Shown: positions 16,804 through 26,564 of the stretch, piece after piece | Position numbering within the stretch: the first letter of the stretch is position 1 | Layout of the letters: each line of letters starts with the position of its first letter | From: JAVVTQ01 sp036653595 | GTDB lineage: Bacteria; Bacillota; Clostridia; Oscillospirales; Ruminococcaceae | Direction of reading: 5' to 3' | NCBI GenBank assembly: GCA_036653595.1 | Contig: JAVVTQ010000001.1 | Span: 62,001-126,000 of the forward strand | DNA length: 64,000 nucleotides | Made by a program: the position numbers and the translations under genes | The notes under the pieces: model-generated | What the model was told of the DNA's origin: nothing | The model's input: the letters and a program-made list of their open reading frames with translations, nothing else | The model's database searches: none

Positions 16804-19800
16804 ATGTCACGTAAAATGTTGACGATGGACGGGAACAACGCCGCCGCCCATGTCTCATATGCATTTACCGATGTCGCCGCTATCTACCCGATAACGCCGT
16901 CTTCGGTAATGGCGGAGGTTGTCGATGAGAGATCGGCAAAGGGACAGAAAAATATTTTCGGTCACGAGGTAAAGGTCATTGAGATGCAGTCCGAGGGAGG
17001 CGCTGCCGGTGCTGTCCACGGCTCTCTTGCAGCCGGAGCACTGACGACCACGTTTACCGCGTCACAGGGCTTGTTGCTCATGATTCCGAACATGTACAAA
17101 ATCGCGGGAGAGCTTCTGCCGTGCGTAATCGATGTTTCCGCGCGCGCCGTTGCCAGCCATGCGCTGTCAATTTTCGGAGATCACTCCGACGTTATGGCCT
17201 GCCGTCAGACGGGCTTTGCCATGCTGGCTTCGTCAAACGTGCAGGAGGTCATGGACCTCACCGCCGTCGCCCATCTCGCCACAATAAAGGGCCGCGTTCC
17301 GTTCCTGAACTTCTTCGACGGCTTCCGCACCTCGCATGAAATCCAGAAGGTAGAGGTCTGGGACTATGAGGAGCTTAAGGAAATGACGGACATGGACGCC
17401 GTCGACGCTTTCCGCAAGGGCGCGCTGAACCCGGAGCATCCGATTCTTCGCGGAACAGCCCAAAACCCGGACATATTCTTCCAAGCGCGTGAGGCGAGCA
17501 ACGGCTATTACGATGCGGTGCCCGCAATTGTCGAGGATTATATGAAGCAGGTCAACAAACGCATCGGCACAGATTATGATCTCTTCAACTACTACGGCGC
17601 GCCGGACGCCGAGACGGTCATCGTCGCGATGGGCTCTGTCTGCGACACAATAGAGGAGACTGTGGACTATCTCACGGCAAGAGGAGAGAAAGTCGGTCTT
17701 GTCAAGGTTCGTCTCTATCGCCCGTTCGTGGCAGAAAAGCTCATCGAAGCGTTTCCGAAGACGACGAAGAACATCGCAGTCCTCGACCGCACGAAGGAGC
17801 CCGGCTCAATAGGAGAGCCCCTCTATCTCGACGTCGTCGCATCACTCAACGACTCCGCTCTTGACAGCGCAAAGATAGTTTGCGGACGCTATGGCCTCGG
17901 CTCAAAGAACACAACACCCTCTCAAATTGTCGCGGTATACCGCAACGCCGAAGCGGCGAATGGCAAGAAGAGATTTACTCTCGGCATAAATGACGACGTC
18001 ACGCACATGTCCCTCGATGTTGACGGCAGTATCGACACAACGCCGTCCGGCACAACAAGCTGCAAGTTCTGGGGCCTCGGCTCTGACGGAACAGTCGGCG
18101 CGAACAAGAACTCAATCAAGATTATCGGCGACCACACAGACATGTATGCACAGGCGTACTTTGATTATGACTCCAAAAAATCGGGCGGAATCACCGTCTC
18201 ACACCTGCGCTTTGGCAAGAAGCCGATTCGCTCGACATATCTCATCGAAAAAGCCGACTTTGTCGCATGCCACAACCCCGCCTACTTTGGCAGATACGAC
18301 ATGGTTGAGGACATCAAGGACGGCGGCACATTCCTGATAAACTGCCAGTGGAACACAGAGGAGCTCACAGAGCATCTTCCGGCCAAGGACAAGAAATATA
18401 TCGCTGACCACAATGTAAAAGTTTATACAATAAATGCATTTGCAATTGACAAGGAACTGGGACTTCGCGGCAAGTATAACACAGTCCTCCAGTCCGCATT
18501 CTTCAAGCTCGCCAACATCATCCCCGAAGAGGATGCCATCGGCTACATGAAGGCCGCCGCGACAAAGTCATATTCGAGCAAGGGCGACGAAATTGTCAAG
18601 ATGAACCATGACGCCATAGACAAGGGCGCCACGGCGGTTGTCAAAATAGACGTTCCGGCCGACTGGAAAAACGCCACAGGCGAGAGCGCGGTGACAAAGG
18701 TCACAGGAAATCGCCCGGAGCTTGTATCCTTTGTAAAGGATATCCTGCTTCCCGTCAACAGCCAGCGCGGCAACAAGCTGCCCGTTTCGACATTTGTCGA
18801 ATATGCGGACGGACACGAGCCTCAGGGTTCAGCCGCCTATGAAAAACGCGGCATAGCGGTCAATGTTCCCTGCTGGAATCCCGAAAACTGCATTCAGTGC
18901 AACTTCTGCGCATATGTCTGCCCCCATGCCGTCATCCGTCCCGTTGCGATGACAGCCGCAGAATTTGAAAAGGCGCCCAAGGGCACAAAGGCCGTCGACA
19001 TGATGGGCATACCGGGCATGAAGCTCACGATGACCGTTTCCGTGCTCGACTGCACAGGCTGCGGCAGCTGCGTAAACGTCTGCCCCGGCAAGCAGGGAAA
19101 CAAGGCGCTCACAATGGTTCCGACAGAGACACAGCTTGTCGAACAGGACGTCTTCGCCTACGGACTCGATGTCCCCGAAAAGGCAGAGGTTTCCGCTAAG
19201 TTTACAGACAAGACCGTCAAGGGAAGCCAGTTCAAGCAGCCGCTGCTCGAGTTCTCGGGTGCTTGCGGAGGCTGCGGCGAAACACCGTATGCCAAGCTTG
19301 TGACACAGCTGTTCGGAGATAGAATGTATATAGCCAACGCCACCGGCTGCTCCTCCATCTGGGGCGGCAGCGCTCCTGCAACGCCTTATACCGTCAACAA
19401 AGAGGGCAAGGGTCCGGCATGGGCAAACTCGTTGTTTGAAGACAATGCAGAGTATGGTCTTGGTATGTTCCTCGGACAGGACACGCTTCGCAAGCGCGTA
19501 ATCGACAAGGTCAAGCACCTCGGCGACAGCGCAAATGGCGACACCAAAGAGGCCGTCGAAGAGTATCTCGCGACATCCGATGACGGCACTGCAAACAAGA
19601 TAGCTACAGACAAGCTCGTGAAGGCCATTTCCGGCTGCGACAGTGAGCTTTGCAAGCAAATACTCAAGGACAAGGACATGCTCGCCAAAAAGTCTGTCTG
19701 GTGCTTCGGCGGAGACGGTTGGGCATACGACATCGGCTACGGCGGCCTTGACCACGTCATCGCCTCCGGCAAGGATGTAAACATCCTCGTCTTTGACACC

Positions 19801-20337
19801 GAGGTTTATTCGAATACCGGCGGACAGTCCTCAAAGGCTACTCCAACGGGTGCTGTGGCACAGTTTGCCGCAGCCGGCAAGGAAGTCAAGAAAAAGGACC
19901 TTGCGGGCGTCGCGATGAGCTACGGCTATGTGTATGTCGCGCAGGTCGCCATGGGCGCCGACTACAACCAGACGCTAAAGGCTCTCCATGAGGCCGAAAG
20001 CTATCACGGACCCTCTCTCGTCATCGCATATGCTCCGTGCATCAACCACGGCATAAAGGGCGGTCTTGTAAACGCGCAGGCCGAAATCAAAAAGGCTGTC
20101 GCTTGCGGTTACTGGCACAACTTCCGCTTTGACCCGCGCCTCGCGGACGAGGGCAAGAACCCGTTCCAGCTTGACAGCAAGCAGCCGACGGAGGACTATC
20201 GCACATTTATCAAGAGCGAAGTCCGCTACAGCGCCCTAACACGCTCTTTCCCGGAGCGCGCAGAGACACTGTTTGCCTCTGCCGACAAGAATGCTGCGGA
20301 AAAGTACGAGTCGCTTTCACAAAAAGCCAAAAACTGA
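16804..20337 (+). CDS. nifJ: Pyruvate:ferredoxin (flavodoxin) oxidoreductase
   Basis: Central anaerobic enzyme: pyruvate + CoA to acetyl-CoA + CO2 with reduced ferredoxin. This is the single-chain homodimeric form, 1177 residues, normal length. Domains in order: pyruvate-binding domain I with YPITPSS (29-35), domain II, the gamma region, an 8Fe ferredoxin domain with CIQCNFCAYVCP (about 697-708) and CTGCGSCVNVCP (about 751-762), and the thiamine diphosphate domain with GDGWAYDIGYGG and the SNTGGQSSK loop (about 970-1010). A further CGGCGE motif for the proximal cluster is present. All cluster cysteines look intact. It is expressed alone, with a strong RBS and its own terminator. Confidence 0.98.
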   Translation: MSRKMLTMDGNNAAAHVSYAFTDVAAIYPITPSSVMAEVVDERSAKGQKNIFGHEVKVIEMQSEGGAAGAVHGSLAAGALTTTFTASQGLLLMIPNMYKIAGELLPCVIDVSARAVASHALSIFGDHSDVMACRQTGFAMLASSNVQEVMDLTAVAHLATIKGRVPFLNFFDGFRTSHEIQKVEVWDYEELKEMTDMDAVDAFRKGALNPEHPILRGTAQNPDIFFQAREASNGYYDAVPAIVEDYMKQVNKRIGTDYDLFNYYGAPDAETVIVAMGSVCDTIEETVDYLTARGEKVGLVKVRLYRPFVAEKLIEAFPKTTKNIAVLDRTKEPGSIGEPLYLDVVASLNDSALDSAKIVCGRYGLGSKNTTPSQIVAVYRNAEAANGKKRFTLGINDDVTHMSLDVDGSIDTTPSGTTSCKFWGLGSDGTVGANKNSIKIIGDHTDMYAQAYFDYDSKKSGGITVSHLRFGKKPIRSTYLIEKADFVACHNPAYFGRYDMVEDIKDGGTFLINCQWNTEELTEHLPAKDKKYIADHNVKVYTINAFAIDKELGLRGKYNTVLQSAFFKLANIIPEEDAIGYMKAAATKSYSSKGDEIVKMNHDAIDKGATAVVKIDVPADWKNATGESAVTKVTGNRPELVSFVKDILLPVNSQRGNKLPVSTFVEYADGHEPQGSAAYEKRGIAVNVPCWNPENCIQCNFCAYVCPHAVIRPVAMTAAEFEKAPKGTKAVDMMGIPGMKLTMTVSVLDCTGCGSCVNVCPGKQGNKALTMVPTETQLVEQDVFAYGLDVPEKAEVSAKFTDKTVKGSQFKQPLLEFSGACGGCGETPYAKLVTQLFGDRMYIANATGCSSIWGGSAPATPYTVNKEGKGPAWANSLFEDNAEYGLGMFLGQDTLRKRVIDKVKHLGDSANGDTKEAVEEYLATSDDGTANKIATDKLVKAISGCDSELCKQILKDKDMLAKKSVWCFGGDGWAYDIGYGGLDHVIASGKDVNILVFDTEVYSNTGGQSSKATPTGAVAQFAAAGKEVKKKDLAGVAMSYGYVYVAQVAMGADYNQTLKALHEAESYHGPSLVIAYAPCINHGIKGGLVNAQAEIKKAVACGYWHNFRFDPRLADEGKNPFQLDSKQPTEDYRTFIKSEVRYSALTRSFPERAETLFASADKNAAEKYESLSQKAKN

Positions 20338-20350
20338 CAATGCTTTATCA

Positions 20351-20387
20351 AATGCCCCGGATGCTGGTTTTGGCATCCGGGGCATTT
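20351..20387 (+). terminator. Terminator after nifJ
   Basis: AATGCCCCGGATGC pairs perfectly with GCATCCGGGGCATT across an 8-nt loop and ends in TTTT. It starts 13 nt after the nifJ stop. Confidence 0.9.
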
Positions 20388-20824
20388 TGCAGCTGCATGG
20401 AAAAAACATGAATACAATGCGCTTTAAAAGCGTGCAAAAGCAGAGCTTTCGCGGTATACTGAAAAAAGCACATGGTCAACAAAAGACAAAGCGCAGGCAT
20501 AAGCTCTATATCGCAAAAATTTTGAGTTTTTGGCAGCGTCGGCAATAAAACACGGCCGGAAGCTTATATACTCAGCACATTGATAATGCTAATTTATGTA
20601 GAGATGAGAAAAGCGATAAGCAGTGAGCCGCTTTTAAATACACGACGGCATAAGTTCAGCTCACTTTCAAACATGATTTTTGCGCCGATATTCTGCACCG
20701 AAAAGCGCGGTGAAATATAACGCTGACGCGCTTGATGTGCCCTGTTGCGCATCGAACCTAGGAATAGAGAAATTATCGGATATAAAAATGATGAACAGAA
20801 AAAACAAAGACAGGGGGATGCGAA
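20388..20824. other. Gene-free interval between nifJ and the YfhO-like gene
   Basis: About 440 nt. I see no gene, repeat or strong hairpin. The last 60 nt hold a purine-rich RBS region (GACAGGGGG) for the downstream gene. Confidence 0.4.
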
Positions 20825-23143
20825 ATGCTGCAAAATAAGGATAAGTTCGACAGGAGATATCTGCTCGCATTTGCGCTGGGCTTTTTGGTTTCAGGTCTTT
20901 TTATGGGACTGAGCGCATTGTTTACAGACGGCTACTACTATGTCGGCGGCGATTTTGTGTATCAGCAGCTGGAATTTTGCGAATACATGAACAACGCGAT
21001 AAAGTCGGGCAATGTATTCTTCGCGGGAGCGGTGGATCTTGGCACAAACTTTGTGGGCGCGTTTTCTTTTTACAATTTGGCGTCGCCGTTTTTCCTTTTG
21101 TCTCTTTTGGCAAGCGGAAAGAGCTATTATCTGCTCTGCGGGATTTTCATTGCGCTGAAATTTGCGGCGGCCGGAGTGTGCTCGTATGCATGGCTCAAGC
21201 GCAGCGTTGTCAACCCTGACAATGCTCTCATCGGCGCCATGCTCTACACTTTCTCGGCGTATCAGATAGGCAATACATTCTACCCTTTTGCCGACGCCGT
21301 GGCCTTTTTCCCGCTGCTGCTTTTGACGCTTGACTTTGTGATGGAGGACAAGCACGAGTGGGCGTTTCCGGCAGTTATTTCGCTGTCGCTCTTCACAAAC
21401 TTTATATTTTTTGTCAGTGAGGTTGTCTTTTGCCTTCTGTACTTTATTGTGAAGCTCATAGGCAAGGACTATGTGCTCACCGTCAAGAGATTTTTCAAGC
21501 TGGCCGGATTATCGGTGCTGGGGCTGCTGCTTTCAGGGATAATAACGCTTCCGTCGGTGCTGTTTACATTTGGAAACCCGCGTCTTTCGGAGGGCTTTGG
21601 GTCAGTTTGGCGCATGCTCGCGCTCAAGCCGGTATACTTTGCGGACATGTTTCGCTCGATGATTTTTACGAGCGAGTTTTTGCCGTGCCGCGCAATGCTC
21701 GTAAGCAACAACTCTGTTGAAGCAGAGCTGTTTCTACCTCTCTTCGGAATAATCGCGACAGCTGCCTACATGCTGTCAAAAAAGAGAGACTGGGTCACAA
21801 AGCTGCTCTGTGTCAGCCTTGTGTTCGCATTTGTTCCAATTCTCAACAGTGCGTTTGTGATGTTCAATTCCGAGTATTACACGCGCTGGTTCTACATGCC
21901 CATACTGATTATGACCCTGGCGGCTGTGCGCGTGCTGGAGGACAGGGAAATTAAAATAAAGCGCGGACTGGCAGCCTTTTTTGGGCTGTGTGCGGTTTTC
22001 ATAGGGTGCCTGCTGGCGTTCAAATACTACTACAGCGTGGAGACAATCTATGACTGGGGAAAGACTCTTTATCTGTGCCTGATGACAGGAATTTCGGTGC
22101 TGTTTTGCATGTCTCTGCGCAAAATTCAAAAGAGCAAGAACGCGACGGCGATAATTATGTGCGGTGTCATCGCTTTTTCTTTAGTGACGGGATTTGTGAA
22201 CAACTACGTGATAAAGGAGCATCTGTCAACAGACTTTAAGGGCTATGATCATGAGGATCTCTATGCGAAAAGCCGGCAGCTAGAGCTTCCGAATTCAGAA
22301 CAATATTATAGGATAGATACGCTCAACACGTACGTAAACCTGGGGCTTATCCTCAACCGCTCTTCGGTCAACTCCTTTATTTCCACTGTAAACGGCTCGG
22401 TGTTCGAGTTTTACGAGGAGGGCCTTTTGAGAACGCGCACAATTCGCTCTAATCTCGAGCATGACAGGTATGCTGTCAGAGCGCTGCTCTCGACGAGGTA
22501 CTATATAGGCTCCGACAATCTGGAAAAGCCTGATGATTACAAGTTTGCCACCTATGTTGAAAATCAGGGCAATTATGCAATATGGGAAAATGACTTTTTT
22601 ATCCCGATGGGCTTCACCTACGACAGCAGCTCGAGCACGGAGGATTTGGCAGGAATCAAGGGAAAGGACAGGGATTTTGTCTTTTTGACTTCGCTTGTCC
22701 TCTCGCCGGAGAGTCAAAAGGAGTATGAGGACATTCTGCCGGCCGCACCTTCGGGCTATCTTTGCAACCTGACGCATGCTCGCTTTGAAGAAGACGTGGA
22801 GGCGAGAAGACGCGAGACATGCCAGAGATTTGAGGAGACAAAGGACGGCTACTCTGCGGGCATCGAGCTTGCAAAGGACAACCTCGTATTCTTCTCAATT
22901 CCCTACGACACCGGCTGGACAGTCACTGTCAACGGGGTCAATACAAAGATTGTAAAGGCAAACTATGGCTTTATGGCAATTCCCTGCAAGGCGGGTGCAA
23001 ACGAAATTGAGTTTCATTATATGCCGCCCGGCTTGAAAGTCGGTGCGGCGGCCAGCACGGTCGGAGCACTGGGTCTTGCCGCAACGGTGTTTTTTGCGGT
23101 CAAAAAGAAAAGAAAAGCGTCGAGAGAAACACCCTGTATTTAG
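20825..23143 (+). CDS. YfhO-family multi-spanning membrane protein
   Basis: Large membrane protein of 772 residues in the YfhO family (GT-C-like fold). YfhO in Bacillus is implicated in glycosylation of lipoteichoic acid. About a dozen hydrophobic helices fill residues 12-460 (first helix at 13-35), with the conserved loop GDFVYQQLEF near 42-51. A large extracytoplasmic domain follows (about 465-740), then a final helix and a basic tail. The start MLQNKDK has GGGGGATG-type purine context upstream. It stands at the head of an envelope block but has its own terminator. The catalytic role is inferred from family only. Confidence 0.88.
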   Translation: MLQNKDKFDRRYLLAFALGFLVSGLFMGLSALFTDGYYYVGGDFVYQQLEFCEYMNNAIKSGNVFFAGAVDLGTNFVGAFSFYNLASPFFLLSLLASGKSYYLLCGIFIALKFAAAGVCSYAWLKRSVVNPDNALIGAMLYTFSAYQIGNTFYPFADAVAFFPLLLLTLDFVMEDKHEWAFPAVISLSLFTNFIFFVSEVVFCLLYFIVKLIGKDYVLTVKRFFKLAGLSVLGLLLSGIITLPSVLFTFGNPRLSEGFGSVWRMLALKPVYFADMFRSMIFTSEFLPCRAMLVSNNSVEAELFLPLFGIIATAAYMLSKKRDWVTKLLCVSLVFAFVPILNSAFVMFNSEYYTRWFYMPILIMTLAAVRVLEDREIKIKRGLAAFFGLCAVFIGCLLAFKYYYSVETIYDWGKTLYLCLMTGISVLFCMSLRKIQKSKNATAIIMCGVIAFSLVTGFVNNYVIKEHLSTDFKGYDHEDLYAKSRQLELPNSEQYYRIDTLNTYVNLGLILNRSSVNSFISTVNGSVFEFYEEGLLRTRTIRSNLEHDRYAVRALLSTRYYIGSDNLEKPDDYKFATYVENQGNYAIWENDFFIPMGFTYDSSSSTEDLAGIKGKDRDFVFLTSLVLSPESQKEYEDILPAAPSGYLCNLTHARFEEDVEARRRETCQRFEETKDGYSAGIELAKDNLVFFSIPYDTGWTVTVNGVNTKIVKANYGFMAIPCKAGANEIEFHYMPPGLKVGAAASTVGALGLAATVFFAVKKKRKASRETPCI

Positions 23144-23189
23144 AGAATATGGCCCCAAGTAAAAAATGAGCGCACCGGTTTTCATAAAT

Positions 23190-23230
23190 GCAAAAACGCA
23201 GCGGACGGCAGTGCTCCGTTGCGTTTTTGC
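23190..23230 (+). terminator. Terminator after the YfhO-like gene
   Basis: A 16-nt arm (23190-23205, GCAAAAACGCAGCGGA) pairs with 23215-23230 (TCCGTTGCGTTTTTGC) with one G-T pair. It lies about 45 nt after the stop. Confidence 0.75.
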
Positions 23231-23291
23231 GCATTTTATACTATAATCTAATATATTATTGCTTCGAAGAAAGAGTTTGCGGCTACTTGCT

Positions 23292-25001
23292 ATGATGAAG
23301 AGATTTTTTTCCTATTATAAGCCCTACAGAGCGCTGATGACCTGCGATATGCTAGCTGCGTTTTTCGTGTCCGTATGCGACTTGATATACCCGCTTATCA
23401 CGAGAACGGTGATAAACGACGTGGTTCCGAACAGGGCGCTTCGTCTCCTTTTTGTATACTGCGGCGCTTTGCTCGCAATTTATGTTGTGAAGCTGTTTTT
23501 AAATTACTTTGTCACATATTACGGGCATCTCGTCGGCGTAAAAATGCAGGCCGATATGCGGCGCGATATTTTTTCACACATTCAAAAGCTCTCTTTTACA
23601 TATTTCGACGAAAACAAATCGGGCGCGCTGATGTCTCGAATCGTCAATGACCTGCAAGATACCGCGGAGCTTGCTCACCATGGGCCGGAGATGTTTTTTT
23701 TGTCGGCGCTGATGATGGTCGGCTCGTTCGCGATTCTCTGCACCGTTAATTTACAGCTCACGCTGATTGTTTTTGCCTTTTTGCCTCTCTTTATCTTCAT
23801 AATGGTAAAGCTTCAAAAACGCATGGAGTTTGGATTTTCCGAATCGCGCAAACGCACGGCCGACATAAATGCGGAGCTGCAAAATTCAATTGCTGGCATA
23901 AGGGTTGTCAAAGCCTTTGACAACGAGAGGACAGAGATGTCCAAGTTCGAGCACGCCAATACCGAGTATAAGAAGGCAAGAGCAAATTCCTACCGCGCGA
24001 TGAGTGAGTTCTATTCGAGCATGTACTTTTTTCTTGATTTGATGTATGTTGTGGTGCTTGTGGCCGGGGGAATTTATTTTTACAACGGCGCCATAGACAT
24101 CGGCGACTTTGCGGCATATTTTCTCTACATAGGCCAGTTTATGAACCCTGTGCGCAGACTCATGCAGTTCTTTGAGATGTACGAGGACGGAAAAACGGGC
24201 TTCAAGCGCTTTTGCGAAATTATGGATACAAAGCCCGAAGCAGAGCGACCCGACGCGAGAGAGGTCGATGAATTATCGGGCGATATTGTTTACAATGATG
24301 TGTGCTTCACCTACGGCGAGGAACAGAGCATTTTAAACCATCTGAACATCACAATAAAAAACGGCAAAAAGGTTGCGCTTGTCGGGCCGTCGGGCGGCGG
24401 CAAGACTACTCTTTGCAATTTGTTGCCGCGCTTTTATGACATAGACAGCGGCGAGATAACAATCGGAGGAAAGAACATTGAGACAATAACGCGCAGCAGC
24501 CTGCGAAGAAAAATCGGAATTGTCCAACAGGAGGTTTTTCTCTTTACCGGCACCATAGCCGAGAATATCGGATATTCGGACGCCGACATAACGCGCGAGC
24601 AGATAATTGAGGTCGCAAAAAAGGCGAGCATACACGACTTTATCATGACGCTTGAAAACGGCTATGACACTTACGTTGGAGAGCGCGGTGTGAAGCTCTC
24701 GGGCGGCCAAAAACAGCGCATAGCCATAGCGCGCATATTCCTCAAAAATCCGCAGATTCTCATACTGGACGAGGCCACCTCTGCGCTCGACAATGTGACG
24801 GAGCAGCAGCTTCAGACGGCACTGGACACTCTCTGCGCGGGAAGAACGACCATAGTTGTCGCGCACAGGCTCTCAACCGTGAAAAATGCAGATGAGATTA
24901 TTGTCCTGACGGACGAGGGCGTCGCGGAACAGGGCACCCACGAGGAACTTATTGCAAACAACGGCGTGTACGCGGGGCTTTATAACAGTCAGTTCAAATA
25001 G
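23292..25001 (+). CDS. ABC exporter, fused membrane and ATPase domains
   Basis: Half-transporter of 569 residues in the MsbA/BmrA lipid and drug exporter class, expected to work as a homodimer in the membrane. The transmembrane domain (about 1-310, six helices) is followed by the ATPase with Walker A GPSGGGKTTL, Q-loop VQQEVFLF, signature LSGGQKQR, Walker B ILILDEATSALD and H-loop VAHRLST. All ATPase residues are intact. The ATG at 23292 gives MMKRFFSYYKPY, the usual start of such exporters; the RBS is weak. It ends 9 nt before the first MBOAT gene, so an envelope substrate, perhaps a lipid-linked glycan, is plausible but not shown. Confidence 0.92.
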   Translation: MMKRFFSYYKPYRALMTCDMLAAFFVSVCDLIYPLITRTVINDVVPNRALRLLFVYCGALLAIYVVKLFLNYFVTYYGHLVGVKMQADMRRDIFSHIQKLSFTYFDENKSGALMSRIVNDLQDTAELAHHGPEMFFLSALMMVGSFAILCTVNLQLTLIVFAFLPLFIFIMVKLQKRMEFGFSESRKRTADINAELQNSIAGIRVVKAFDNERTEMSKFEHANTEYKKARANSYRAMSEFYSSMYFFLDLMYVVVLVAGGIYFYNGAIDIGDFAAYFLYIGQFMNPVRRLMQFFEMYEDGKTGFKRFCEIMDTKPEAERPDAREVDELSGDIVYNDVCFTYGEEQSILNHLNITIKNGKKVALVGPSGGGKTTLCNLLPRFYDIDSGEITIGGKNIETITRSSLRRKIGIVQQEVFLFTGTIAENIGYSDADITREQIIEVAKKASIHDFIMTLENGYDTYVGERGVKLSGGQKQRIAIARIFLKNPQILILDEATSALDNVTEQQLQTALDTLCAGRTTIVVAHRLSTVKNADEIIVLTDEGVAEQGTHEELIANNGVYAGLYNSQFK

Positions 25002-25010
25002 GAGATACAT

Positions 25011-26549
25011 ATGAACTTAAACTCCGCTGTTTTTATAATTTTTCTGGCTGTCACTGCGACGGTCTATTATGTCGTCCCTCATAAATTTCAAAACGCCTTT
25101 CTTCTGGCGGCAAGCTATGTATTTTACATGTGGAAAATTCCGCAGTACGGTGTGCTTGTTCTCGCCACAACGGCGGCAAGCTTCTTTCTTGCGCACGCAA
25201 TTTCTCGAGCGCAGAGTGAGAAAAAGCGCAAGAGCCTGCTGGTATTTTCGATTGTCTTATATCTTTCGGTTTTGTTTCTCTTTAAATATTTCAACTTCTT
25301 TATGGATTCGATAAGCTCGCTCGGCGGCTTGCTGGGCGTGAAAATAGAGGCGGCGCACTGGAATCTGGCGCTGCCACTCGGCATCAGCTTCTACACGCTG
25401 CAAATAATCGGCTACAGCGTGGACGTGTATCGCAAGGTGGTGGACGCGGAGAAAAAATTTGTCGATTATGCGCTCTTTGTCAGCTTTTTCCCGCAGATGA
25501 TGGGTCCGATAGGCAGGGCAAAGGAACTGCTGTGCCAATATAAACAGCACCGCTCATTTGACTATGGGTCGGCGGTGGAGGGCCTTTCCCGCATTTTAAT
25601 CGGTGCCTTTAAAAAAGTTGTGCTGGCAGATGGAATGGGGATATTTGTAAATGAAATGTTCGGCAATCTTCATGACCACAGTGGGCTCATGCTCATCTGC
25701 GCCGTTTTGTGCTATGCAGTGCAGCTCTATGCGGATTTTTCCGGATACAGCGACATGGCAGTTGGAGCCGCGAAGGTTCTGGGCATAACACTGCGCGAAA
25801 ATTTTGCCGCGCCGTATCTTGCAACAAACATGTCAGGCTTTTGGTCGCGTTGGCACATGTCGCTCTCATCGTGGCTTCAGGATTATGTTTTCATCCCGCT
25901 TGTGTGGTCGAGATGGTGGGACAAGCTGTTTCACAAAAAGACGCTGGACAGCCGCCCCCCGGAAGTGCTGGTAAATATAATAGTTGTATTTCTCATCAGT
26001 GGTCTGTGGCACGGTGCCGCGTGGAACTTTGTCGCGTGGGGTCTTCTAAACGGGATATACCGCGTGGCGGAGGAGCTGCTGCACAAGTGGAGAAAGCGCC
26101 CGAAAAAACCGGCGAACAAAGCTCTCGGCACTATTTTCAGATATGCAAAGTCGCTCTTGATTTTTGTCCTTTTTGCGGTCAGCCTCATACTGTTTCGCAC
26201 AGAGAGCTTTTCTGATATTGCATATATATTTAAAAACCTGCTTGTGGCTTCGCCATTTCAGCCGGCAGTGATGCTCAAGTACATATCCTATGGCATAGCG
26301 GACAGCGGCATGTACTATATGCTGTATGGCTTGGGGCTGGGGACAGCACTCGTCTCTCTCGTCGCCATGGGGGTCAGCGTTGACAGGAGCATTGCAAAAA
26401 AAACGATGTGCTGCAACCCTTTGGGCAAGCTTGGCAGAAATAAGAGATGGGCGGTTTATTACCTTTTTGGCTTGCTTACGGTTATGTTTTATCTTTTGGT
26501 GAATTCCGGACTTTCATCGGCAGGCAGCTTTATATACAATGGCTTTTAA
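25011..26549 (+). CDS. MBOAT acyltransferase, first copy
   Basis: Membrane-bound O-acyltransferase of the AlgI/DltB/PatA type, 512 residues, about eleven helices. Such proteins pass acyl groups across the membrane to modify extracellular polymers. Family landmarks: WNLALPLGISFYTLQIIGYSVDVYR, YADFSGYSDMAVGAAKVLG, WSRWHMSLSSWLQDYVF, and the active-site His in SGLWHG. Compared with its tandem paralogue, it is one residue short at FFPQMMGPIGR (the other reads QILSGPIGR), and has a longer insert after VFIPLV in place of FPLGGSRKG. It is followed 15 nt later by an SGNH-like partner gene. Confidence 0.93.
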   Translation: MNLNSAVFIIFLAVTATVYYVVPHKFQNAFLLAASYVFYMWKIPQYGVLVLATTAASFFLAHAISRAQSEKKRKSLLVFSIVLYLSVLFLFKYFNFFMDSISSLGGLLGVKIEAAHWNLALPLGISFYTLQIIGYSVDVYRKVVDAEKKFVDYALFVSFFPQMMGPIGRAKELLCQYKQHRSFDYGSAVEGLSRILIGAFKKVVLADGMGIFVNEMFGNLHDHSGLMLICAVLCYAVQLYADFSGYSDMAVGAAKVLGITLRENFAAPYLATNMSGFWSRWHMSLSSWLQDYVFIPLVWSRWWDKLFHKKTLDSRPPEVLVNIIVVFLISGLWHGAAWNFVAWGLLNGIYRVAEELLHKWRKRPKKPANKALGTIFRYAKSLLIFVLFAVSLILFRTESFSDIAYIFKNLLVASPFQPAVMLKYISYGIADSGMYYMLYGLGLGTALVSLVAMGVSVDRSIAKKTMCCNPLGKLGRNKRWAVYYLFGLLTVMFYLLVNSGLSSAGSFIYNGF

Positions 26550-26564
26550 AGCGGGGGACAGAAA

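Noticed and set aside
18829..19755. Minus-strand open frame of 308 codons inside nifJ
   Set aside because: Entirely antisense to the ferredoxin and TPP regions of PFOR, with no start signal or domain.
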